A DNA stretch of 15,137 nt, taken from NCBI GenBank assembly GCA_021846695.1, contig JAJZWN010000022.1, positions 5,472 to 20,608 on the forward strand. The letters are read 5' to 3'. Position numbers and translations under genes: made by a program. Numbering within the stretch: position 1 is the first letter of the stretch; each line of letters opens with the position of its first letter. Origin of the DNA: Thermoplasmata archaeon. Lineage in GTDB: Archaea; Thermoplasmatota; Thermoplasmata; Thermoplasmatales; Thermoplasmataceae. The notes beneath the pieces are model-generated. The model made no database searches and was not told the origin of the DNA. It saw only the letters and a list, made by a program, of their open reading frames with translations. Shown here piece by piece: positions 6,925-13,180 of this stretch.

Positions 6925-7960
6925 TTATTACCCTATATATTTTATCTATATTTTCTTTATCCTTTACAATCATAAAACTTGCTTTCCTTATCCTGTTCAT
7001 AACTGCGAGCCCGATGCCTGTTTCAGGAAATGCCTGGATAACACCGTATAGTTTCCCGGAATTATCAAGGTATCTGAAATCGTAGAATAAATTATGTGCA
7101 ATTTCATATATATCACCACCCAGTACAATTGATTCGCCGGAAGCGTATTTTTCATTTTCTTTAGAGCACAGGACCATGAAATCTTTAGAAACTTCTGATG
7201 ATATGAATTTTTTGAATTCTTCTTCGTTCTCAATAAGAAATAATTTCTTTGATGGGGCATAATGCCGGTATTTTAATCCAGGGGTAAGTGCAACATCTGA
7301 CTGGTTATAGCCCTTTGCCAGTGGGTCTACATATATTTTTCCTATAATTGACTCTATATCTTCAACGCTAAATGCCCCGGCCCTCAGCAACCTGTATGGC
7401 TCTGCTGTGCAGTCAAGGATTGTGGACTCCACGCCGTACTTTACCCTTCCTGCGTCTATTATTGCGTCAACCCTTCCATCAAGTTCCTCCACTGCAGTTT
7501 CAGAATCAACTATGCTTGGCCTTGTTGAAATGTTGGCACTGGGTGCAGCTATTGGCCCTGAGGCTTCTATAAGCTCCAGCGCTATCTTATTGTCTGGAAA
7601 GCGGACACATACTGTATCTAAGCCAGCACTGACAATATCAGGTATAGACTCTTTCTTTTTCAGGAGCAGTGTAAGTGGAGATGGCCATATATTCTTCATT
7701 TTTTTCCTTAGCCCATCATCAATGTATGCCACCTGATCAAGCATCTTCATGTTTGATATATGTACTATCAGCGGGTTGTCTGCAGGCCTATTTTTTGCAA
7801 TAAATATTTTTGAGCATGCCCCGGGATTGAATGCATCTGCCCCGAGGCCATAAACAGTTTCTGTTGGAAATACAACGGTTCCACCATTTTTAATAATCCC
7901 CGCACATACCTTAATGGCGTAATTTTCGTTTTGATTGTTTATATGTATTATTCTGGTCAT
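6914..7960 (-). CDS. sua5: L-threonylcarbamoyladenylate synthase, Sua5 type
   Basis: Makes threonylcarbamoyl-AMP from threonine, bicarbonate and ATP for t6A37 modification of ANN-decoding tRNAs; KEOPS (Kae1/Bud32) then transfers the group. The YrdC/TsaC domain (about 1-210) shows PTETVYGLGADA (32-43), KNRPADNPL (56-64) and PSAN (140-143). The linker with TPGLKYRHYAP (226-236) leads to the smaller Sua5 C-terminal domain (about 237-348), so it is the two-domain Sua5 rather than bacterial TsaC. Start choice: an in-frame TTG at 7978 would add six residues, but the TATA box at 7981-7989 is centred 25 bp upstream of the ATG at 7960 and would put the transcript start on that ATG, so a leaderless 348-aa product is preferred. 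It is the first gene of a likely operon with the GNAT and membrane kinase genes. Confidence 0.95.
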   Translation of the reverse strand: MTRIIHINNQNENYAIKVCAGIIKNGGTVVFPTETVYGLGADAFNPGACSKIFIAKNRPADNPLIVHISNMKMLDQVAYIDDGLRKKMKNIWPSPLTLLLKKKESIPDIVSAGLDTVCVRFPDNKIALELIEASGPIAAPSANISTRPSIVDSETAVEELDGRVDAIIDAGRVKYGVESTILDCTAEPYRLLRAGAFSVEDIESIIGKIYVDPLAKGYNQSDVALTPGLKYRHYAPSKKLFLIENEEEFKKFISSEVSKDFMVLCSKENEKYASGESIVLGGDIYEIAHNLFYDFRYLDNSGKLYGVIQAFPETGIGLAVMNRIRKASFMIVKDKENIDKIYRVINEA

Positions 7961-7980
7961 GTTTATGGAAATTCCCAATG

Positions 7981-7989
7981 ATTATATAA
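7981..7989 (-). promoter_or_regulatory. TATA box of the Sua5 operon
   Basis: The minus strand reads TTATATAAT centred 25 bp upstream of the ATG at 7960. This geometry decides the start codon and indicates a leaderless mRNA. Confidence 0.65.
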
Positions 7990-8017
7990 CCATTTTACTC
8001 CCGTTGCATGTTTTATG

Positions 8018-8037
8018 ACATATTTCCTGAAATATGT
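8018..8037. promoter_or_regulatory. 9-bp perfect palindrome between sua5 and the aminopeptidase gene, candidate operator
   Basis: ACATATTTC at 8018-8026 and GAAATATGT at 8029-8037 are perfect inverted repeats separated by CT. The site lies about 42 bp upstream of the Sua5 TATA box and about 28 bp before a second plus-strand TATA-like box at 8051-8060, in a 213-bp divergent intergenic region. The dyad form suits a dimeric winged-helix regulator; this is inferred, not shown. Confidence 0.45.
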
Positions 8038-8050
8038 GGATAATGGTAAT

Positions 8051-8060
8051 AATATATATA
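8051..8060 (+). promoter_or_regulatory. Possible distal promoter upstream of the aminopeptidase gene
   Basis: A plus-strand run of alternating A and T (AATATATATA-like) lies about 118 bp upstream of the aminopeptidase ATG. If used, transcription would start near 8080 and leave a leader of about 90 nt. The remaining intergenic sequence contains no ORF or RNA fold that I recognise. Confidence 0.3.
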
Positions 8061-8141
8061 ACCGGGAAAACCTGAGCATTTAATATCCTTAAAATAGTGC
8101 CCGGGATTCTAATTTACAATGTATTGATTAATTTTATTGGC

Positions 8142-8153
8142 AAAAATTATAAG
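8142..8153 (+). promoter_or_regulatory. Proximal TATA box of the M1 aminopeptidase gene
   Basis: AAAATTATAAGC is centred 26 bp upstream of the ATG at 8174, predicting a transcript that begins at the start codon. No Shine-Dalgarno is present, consistent with leaderless translation. Confidence 0.6.
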
Positions 8154-8173
8154 CAACAATCTGATATAGCCAT

Positions 8174-10561
8174 ATGCAGATTTATAATTATAGTTTGGAT
8201 CTTGACATAAACAGCAAAAATTATACGTATACGTGCCATGAAACCATAAAGTTCAATGGAAATGAAGAAAAATTAATTCTGAACTCTGTAAATCTGAAAA
8301 TTAAAAGGATTAAGGTAAATAATAGCATTAAAAATTTTAAAGAATTTATAAAAAACCAGGAGATAGTTGTTGACGGCATAATCACCAAAGATTCAGTTGC
8401 CGAAATCGATTTTTCCGGAGAAATACCTGAGGAGCTCCAGGGATTCTACAGGGCACACACAGAGGAAGGCGATATGTTCACCACCCAGTTCGAATCAACA
8501 GGCGCAAGGCGTTTCTTCCCGTGCATAGACAACCCATCATACAAAGCTGCCTTTGATATTACAGTAAGGGTAGATGAGGGTCTGGAAGCCATTTCAAATA
8601 TGCCTGTGGAGACACAGGAAAATGTGGACGGAAAGACTGTTATAAAATTTATGCAGACTCCGGTGATGTCAACATATCTTCTTTATCTGGGCATTGGAAA
8701 ATTTGATGAGCGTTCTCTGGAATTTAACGGAAACAAAAAATTAATTCTTGCTGCACAGAAAGGCCATTTAACAGAATCTAATTACCCTCTGGAAATTGGA
8801 AAGAAAGCTATAGAATTCTACCAGGATTATTTTGGGATAGATTATCCGTTGCCAAAGGAACACCTCATATCAGTACCGGAATTTGCCGCAGGTGCGATGG
8901 AAAACTGGGGTGCCATAACATTCAGGGAAATATACCTTAATATTTCTTCATCCACCGGGTCTTCTGTTAAAAAAGCTGTGGGAGAAGTAATAGCACATGA
9001 ACTTGCACACCAGTGGTTCGGCGACCTTGTAACTATGAACTGGTGGGATGATCTCTGGCTAAATGAAAGCTTTGCTACCTTTATGTCATATAAGGCAATG
9101 AATAAGCTTGAAGTGGATTATGACATGTTTGCTGATTTCCTTGTGAGCGAAACTGCAGGAGCCCTGGAAGGGGATTCACTGGTTAATTCCCATCCTATTG
9201 AGGTTGAGGTAAAACATCCGGACGATATTTCACAGATTTTTGATGAGATCAGCTATGGCAAAGGCGGTAGCATATTAAGAATGATAAATGCCTTTGTTAC
9301 CGACGATGTGTTTAAAAAGGGGCTTCATCTTTATCTTGAAAATTTTAAGTATAAAAATGCATCAGGGTCAGACCTGTGGGAATTTATAGCCAAGGTTTCT
9401 GACCGCCCTGTCAGGAAGGTAATGGAATCTTTCATACAGAATGTGGGATATCCTATCATTGAGGCAAAGGAAGAGGGTGGAAAGATAAAGCTTACACAAT
9501 ACAGGTTCCTGTTAAATGGCAAAAAGCAAAATGTCCAGTGGAAGATACCGCTAACGGCCAAATATGCAGGAGAGGTAAAGAGCATACTTTTCGATTCGGA
9601 GTCTATGGAAATTGATTTACAGGGATTCATAAAACTCAATGACAGTGAAACTGGATTCTACCGTGTCCTTTATTCTGATTCACTGTATGAAAATATAATC
9701 AAAAATATAGCCATACTGGATAATAAAGACATATTCGGGCTGTTAAATGATTCGCATGCATTCCTGATGGCGGGCAAATTGACTTTGAAAGAATACCTTT
9801 CCAGGATAAGTAAGTTTATGGAATTGAATGATTCCTTAATAATCAGGGAGGTATCCAATGAGCTGTTCTCATTATACCTTGTTGACCCTGAAAATTCAGA
9901 AATACTTGGGGCAAATATGGAATATCTTGCTGATAAACTCAAAATTCTTGGCGATAAGCAAAAATCAGAAAATATTAACGTTTCCCTTGCAAGAGGCATA
10001 GTTGCAAACAGATTTGCTACAATAAACAGGGGATATGCGGAAGAGCTCTCAAAATTTGCCGGGTCTCTGGATCAGGTTGACCCTGATATGCGCCTTGCGG
10101 TTCTCACATCATATGCTATAGTACACAACGATGCAGAAAAAATGCTTGATATGCTTTCAAAGTTTAAACAGGATGAAGATAAGGTTAAAACAATACAGGC
10201 AATGGCTATGCTTACCGGAGACAATAATTTCGATGCCGTGGAGAAGGCTATATCTGAGAGGAAAATAAAGGCACAGGACTCGTTGAGGTATTATATGCTG
10301 GCAGCTGCAAATCCCGGTGCAAAGGAATATATTTACAATAACCTGGAAAATATCATGGAGAAAATCCAGGCAATATTTGCCGGTTCCGGTTACTCTTCAA
10401 GGGTTATAGAAATGGTAGTTCCATTTATCGGATTAAACCACATGGAAGAGATAGAGGGAAAACTAGCAAAAATAAATATACAGGAAATAAGCAGGGGCAT
10501 AAAGAAGGGGATGGAATACCTTAACATAAACCATGACCTGGTTGAAAGATTGAAAAATTAA
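8174..10561 (+). CDS. M1-family zinc aminopeptidase, tricorn protease interacting factor F2/F3 type
   Basis: Full-length cytosolic metallopeptidase, 795 aa, close to the roughly 780 aa of Thermoplasma factors F2 and F3. Those factors take the short peptides made by the proteasome and tricorn protease and release single amino acids. The N-terminal beta-sandwich contains FESTGARRFFPCIDNP (106-121). The gluzincin core follows: the exopeptidase motif GAMEN (240-244), zinc ligands His275 and His279 in HELAHQWF, Glu276 as general base and Glu298 in NESFA as third ligand (HExxH-x18-E), and Tyr361 in YGKGGSILRM as the transition-state tyrosine. The C-terminal half is the helical ERAP1-like region. 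All catalytic residues are intact. It is a single-gene unit read divergently from sua5 and convergent with the CBS gene. Whether it corresponds to F2 or F3 cannot be told from this sequence alone; no tricorn gene is in the window. Confidence 0.96.
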   Translation: MQIYNYSLDLDINSKNYTYTCHETIKFNGNEEKLILNSVNLKIKRIKVNNSIKNFKEFIKNQEIVVDGIITKDSVAEIDFSGEIPEELQGFYRAHTEEGDMFTTQFESTGARRFFPCIDNPSYKAAFDITVRVDEGLEAISNMPVETQENVDGKTVIKFMQTPVMSTYLLYLGIGKFDERSLEFNGNKKLILAAQKGHLTESNYPLEIGKKAIEFYQDYFGIDYPLPKEHLISVPEFAAGAMENWGAITFREIYLNISSSTGSSVKKAVGEVIAHELAHQWFGDLVTMNWWDDLWLNESFATFMSYKAMNKLEVDYDMFADFLVSETAGALEGDSLVNSHPIEVEVKHPDDISQIFDEISYGKGGSILRMINAFVTDDVFKKGLHLYLENFKYKNASGSDLWEFIAKVSDRPVRKVMESFIQNVGYPIIEAKEEGGKIKLTQYRFLLNGKKQNVQWKIPLTAKYAGEVKSILFDSESMEIDLQGFIKLNDSETGFYRVLYSDSLYENIIKNIAILDNKDIFGLLNDSHAFLMAGKLTLKEYLSRISKFMELNDSLIIREVSNELFSLYLVDPENSEILGANMEYLADKLKILGDKQKSENINVSLARGIVANRFATINRGYAEELSKFAGSLDQVDPDMRLAVLTSYAIVHNDAEKMLDMLSKFKQDEDKVKTIQAMAMLTGDNNFDAVEKAISERKIKAQDSLRYYMLAAANPGAKEYIYNNLENIMEKIQAIFAGSGYSSRVIEMVVPFIGLNHMEEIEGKLAKINIQEISRGIKKGMEYLNINHDLVERLKN

Positions 10562-10630
10562 TGGAGATTTTCTGATATATTTTTATTTCATAAATATTTA
10601 GTTTAATAAATTTTAATGTAAATTACATAA

Positions 10631-10657
10631 CACCGGGAAAAATTAATATTTCCGGTG
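10631..10657. terminator. Hairpin between convergent genes (possible bidirectional terminator)
   Basis: CACCGG at 10631-10636 pairs with CCGGTG at 10652-10657 and the stem continues with AAA/TTT after one bulged G. It lies in the 117-bp gap between the stops of the aminopeptidase and CBS genes. T-rich runs flank it on both strands (for example near 10579-10587 on plus), as expected for archaeal termination. Confidence 0.5.
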
Positions 10658-10678
10658 CGGCCAAATATGGCTATATGG

Positions 10679-11758
10679 TTATTTATTTTTTAACCTGGTT
10701 TCATAATTGTTTAGAACATCTCTTATGCACTTGCCATAGTTATATCCTGAACCATCGTCTTCCATGCTAAATTTAGGGGTAATAAGTTTTGTCCTGATAG
10801 AATATTTCCCCTTTCCCTCTGTTTTATATTTCCTTATATTGAAAAGCAACTTTCCATTGTTCCCGATAATCCTTGATATATTGGTTATAAATTTATCTGC
10901 CATAAAGTAGGTGATATCATAAAGGTCCCTGTCCTGTTCCTCCAGTCCGGAAATCTCAATGTAAAATCCTTCTTCGGTGCCGGTTTCCAGCGAGTTCAGT
11001 ATATCTGTGATACCTACTACACCGGTTAATTTTGAATCTTTTCCGGTTATAGGAATTATGTGAAGATGATTTTTCACCATCAGGGTGGCCGTGTCTACAA
11101 TAGTGTTATCCTCTGTGCTGTTGATAGGATTGTCCATAAGTGAGGAGGCAACTATCTCTACCTTTGATTTGCCAGAAGTATACTGCCCGTAGCTTATTTT
11201 TTGCTTATCCATTAATATGTTGTTAATTATATCCTTCAGTCTTAAAATGCCTGCAAGTTTTCCATTGTTGGTAACAGGGATTTCGAATTCGTCCAGTGTC
11301 CTGATCTTCTGTGAGGAAGCTTCGATTTCATCGTTTGCATCTACAGTTACAACATCTGCTGTCATTATTTCATAATTTTTGGTTCTTGCTGCATCTGGAT
11401 AAATATCTGAGAGATTCCTGATTATGTCCAGTCTGGTAACTATGCCCACGAGTTTCTCTTTCTGGAATACAGGTATTGAATTTAGCCCACTTTCCACTAA
11501 TAATTTAACTGCTTCCATTACATTTGAGTTTTCGTTGATTCTGGGTGCAATTATAGAGAAATTATAAGCTTTTGAGTTTGTCCTTACACTTCCCCTTCTT
11601 AAAATATTTTTATAGGTAAGCATGCCTATGTATTTTTCCTCTGAAAGAACCGGAAGCTGCTGTATATCGTTCTCCCTCATTTTAGATATTGCTTCTGAAA
11701 TTTTTGCATTGCTGTCAATAGTAATAGGATCCTTTTTCATGATTTCTCCAACATTCAT
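10679..11758 (-). CDS. Four-CBS-domain protein with C-terminal HPF/RaiA-like domain, putative ribosome hibernation factor
   Basis: A 359-aa protein with four CBS repeats at about 1-54, 67-117, 129-181 and 204-257, each with the (I/V)PV or IPI strand and a G(M/I/V)(L/V)xxxDI ending; two Bateman modules would bind adenine nucleotides. The last 95 residues (about 264-359) are not CBS: predicted order beta-alpha-beta-beta-beta-alpha, with IEISGLEEQDRDLYDI, a helix ending NISRIIGN, three strands and a final helix GYNYGKCIRDVLNNYETRLK. This pattern resembles the HPF/RaiA/YfiA fold of ribosome hibernation factors. CBS proteins that pair 30S subunits are known in Pyrococcus (aRDF), so a nucleotide-sensing hibernation role is inferred. 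The ATG is 4 bp after the SHMT-like stop, with GGTGAT (11762-11767) overlapping that TGA as ribosome-binding site, so the two are coupled. Confidence 0.88.
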   Translation of the reverse strand: MNVGEIMKKDPITIDSNAKISEAISKMRENDIQQLPVLSEEKYIGMLTYKNILRRGSVRTNSKAYNFSIIAPRINENSNVMEAVKLLVESGLNSIPVFQKEKLVGIVTRLDIIRNLSDIYPDAARTKNYEIMTADVVTVDANDEIEASSQKIRTLDEFEIPVTNNGKLAGILRLKDIINNILMDKQKISYGQYTSGKSKVEIVASSLMDNPINSTEDNTIVDTATLMVKNHLHIIPITGKDSKLTGVVGITDILNSLETGTEEGFYIEISGLEEQDRDLYDITYFMADKFITNISRIIGNNGKLLFNIRKYKTEGKGKYSIRTKLITPKFSMEDDGSGYNYGKCIRDVLNNYETRLKNK

Positions 11759-11761
11759 TAT

Positions 11762-11767
11762 ATCACC
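11762..11767 (-). promoter_or_regulatory. Shine-Dalgarno embedded in the SHMT-like stop codon
   Basis: The minus strand reads GGTGAT, containing the TGA stop of the SHMT-like gene, 3 nt before the CBS-protein ATG. The spacing is short but matches the anti-Shine-Dalgarno and suggests termination-reinitiation coupling. Confidence 0.5.
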
Positions 11768-12920
11768 AGAATTTAAGCGCTTTTGCGCCTATCATATCAT
11801 TAATCTCTACAGCCCTATTTAATTTATTGCATATACCTGTAATTATATCCGAAAGCGATTCCATATCTGATATTCCCCACCTTGTAATTTCCTGGGTTCC
11901 TATCCTTCCGAACCGGTCAATTATAATCCTGTTTTTCTCAAGTTGCGTTGAAAACGAGTGATAGCCGAAACCCTTGCCTTTTAAATATTCAGGGTCAATT
12001 AAAATCTGGTGTGTTTCACTGTTCTCCGAACCTGGCAAAAGCCCGAATCCATTTTCAATGAGGCTATGGGAGAGATTTGCAGTATTTTTTACAACACTTC
12101 CGGCGTATACTTTTCCAAACTTAAGCATTTCTTCCACTGCTATAGATAACGATGCGATTCTGGACAGGTTAATATTGTCCATTGTATTGAATATTGCATT
12201 GTCTTCGATTTGATTATAGATGTCTTCTTCATCTGTAAGTATTATTCCTCCCTGTGGCCCGAAAAATGTTTTATGTGTAGATCCGTAAACTATATTTGAA
12301 TATTTCAATGCATCTGGCTGGAATGCTTTTCCAGCAAGCAGTCCCATAACGTGTGATGCATCATACAGGATTTTTGTTCCATGTTTTTCACATATTTCAC
12401 TGATTCTTTTCATGTCGTATGGCTTTATAAACATGGATTGGCCAAGTATTATAGTTCCTATATTGTTTGCCTTTATTTTTTCTTCCACATGGTCATACTC
12501 CAGGTCAAAGTTGGAATATGGAGCTTCATAGAATTTATAGCCAAGAACACGGTCAAGATGCCCACCGGAGTATCCCGGGTATCCACCATCTTCTTCTGAA
12601 ATTGCCATAACATTTTTATTCTTTCCAAGTACAGACAATAACGTCATTTCTGCTGCCACGTGCCCGCTCAAGGGCCTTGGATCACAATATTTGCTGCCGA
12701 ACAGCCTGCAGGTATTATCTTTAAGTAGGTCAAGTATGCGGTCGAAGTATACCGTTCCACCATAGGCGTTGTAGTCTCCAATACTGAGTGAATATCTGGA
12801 AGCCATGTCGGAGGACAAAGCCTTTCTGGCATCAGGGCTCAGGACATTTTCAGATGCCTGCAAATTCAATGTGCTATTACGGTATTTATCATACTCGTCA
12901 ATAATTCTAGCTGTTTCCAT
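11763..12920 (-). CDS. glyA: Serine hydroxymethyltransferase-like PLP enzyme (fold type I)
   Basis: SHMT interconverts serine and glycine with a folate or pterin C1 carrier. The 385-aa product has LQASENVLSP (20-29), RPLSGHVA (82-89), DASHVMGL (187-194) with the PLP-ring Asp187 and His190, the PLP-lysine in STHKTFFGPQGG (Lys217), and RIGTQEITRWG (339-349) with the carboxylate-binding Arg347. Two departures are visible: where SHMTs have GGHxSH (the His stacks on PLP) this protein has GGYPGY (113-117), and the C-terminus is about 30-40 residues shorter than Sulfolobus SHMT. It may be the Thermoplasmatales form of SHMT or a paralogue with another activity. Start: ATG at 12920 rather than 12926, because a TATA box at 12941-12948 is centred 25 bp from it. 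It is the first gene of a two-gene unit with the CBS protein. Confidence 0.85.
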   Translation of the reverse strand: METARIIDEYDKYRNSTLNLQASENVLSPDARKALSSDMASRYSLSIGDYNAYGGTVYFDRILDLLKDNTCRLFGSKYCDPRPLSGHVAAEMTLLSVLGKNKNVMAISEEDGGYPGYSGGHLDRVLGYKFYEAPYSNFDLEYDHVEEKIKANNIGTIILGQSMFIKPYDMKRISEICEKHGTKILYDASHVMGLLAGKAFQPDALKYSNIVYGSTHKTFFGPQGGIILTDEEDIYNQIEDNAIFNTMDNINLSRIASLSIAVEEMLKFGKVYAGSVVKNTANLSHSLIENGFGLLPGSENSETHQILIDPEYLKGKGFGYHSFSTQLEKNRIIIDRFGRIGTQEITRWGISDMESLSDIITGICNKLNRAVEINDMIGAKALKFW

Positions 12921-12940
12921 TATCATACATATACTTATGT

Positions 12941-12948
12941 TATTATAG
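12941..12948 (-). promoter_or_regulatory. TATA box of the SHMT-like/CBS operon
   Basis: The minus strand reads CTATAATA centred about 25 bp upstream of the ATG at 12920 and 19 bp from the alternative ATG at 12926, favouring the shorter product and leaderless initiation. Confidence 0.55.
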
Positions 12949-13008
12949 ACTTATTGCAGGAAAAAGAAACATTAGAGGCAAACCGGGTTATTGTAATAAA
13001 TATCTTAG

Positions 13009-13065
13009 GCACAAATAAGTGGCTTATATTGCACACTATCTTTCATAATATATATGCACAAATAA
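13009..13065. repeat. Direct repeat and dyad in the SHMT-like/PLD divergent intergenic region
   Basis: GCACAAATAA occurs at 13009-13018 and again at 13056-13065, 47 bp apart, and CCATGT at 13069-13074 faces ACATGG at 13092-13097. They sit in a 253-bp gene-free stretch (12921-13173) between divergent promoters, which also holds an AT-rich TATA-like run near 13045-13055. No ORF of useful length or RNA fold is recognised. The repeats may be regulatory or chance. Confidence 0.3.
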
Positions 13066-13142
13066 AAACCATGTAAAATATTCTATACATAACATGGAAA
13101 AAACATTGCATTATCCATAGCTTTACACTGTTTTAAGGCAAA

Positions 13143-13152
13143 TATTAATAAA
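13143..13152 (+). promoter_or_regulatory. TATA box of the PLD-family gene
   Basis: TATTAATAAA is centred about 27 bp upstream of the ATG at 13174, predicting a leaderless transcript. AGAGGA at 13152-13157 is too far from the ATG to be a normal ribosome-binding site. Confidence 0.5.
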
Positions 13153-13166
13153 GAGGATTTTCAATG

Positions 13167-13180
13167 ATGACATATGTCAT
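13167..13180. promoter_or_regulatory. 14-bp perfect palindrome across the PLD gene start
   Basis: ATGACATATGTCAT is its own reverse complement and is centred exactly on the A of the ATG, at the predicted transcription start. A regulator bound here would block initiation. It shares ACATAT/ATATGT half-sites with the palindrome at 8018-8037. Confidence 0.4.

Noticed and set aside
8061..8104. CCGGG...CCCGG pairing as a structured leader or riboswitch before the aminopeptidase
   Set aside because: Only a 5-bp stem around a long unstructured AT-rich loop; no conserved riboswitch elements are recognised.
13164..13170. ATGATGA resembling a C box of a C/D sRNA
   Set aside because: No CTGA D box, D' or C' box follows at suitable distance and no terminal stem is present; the bases belong to the palindrome and start region of the PLD gene.
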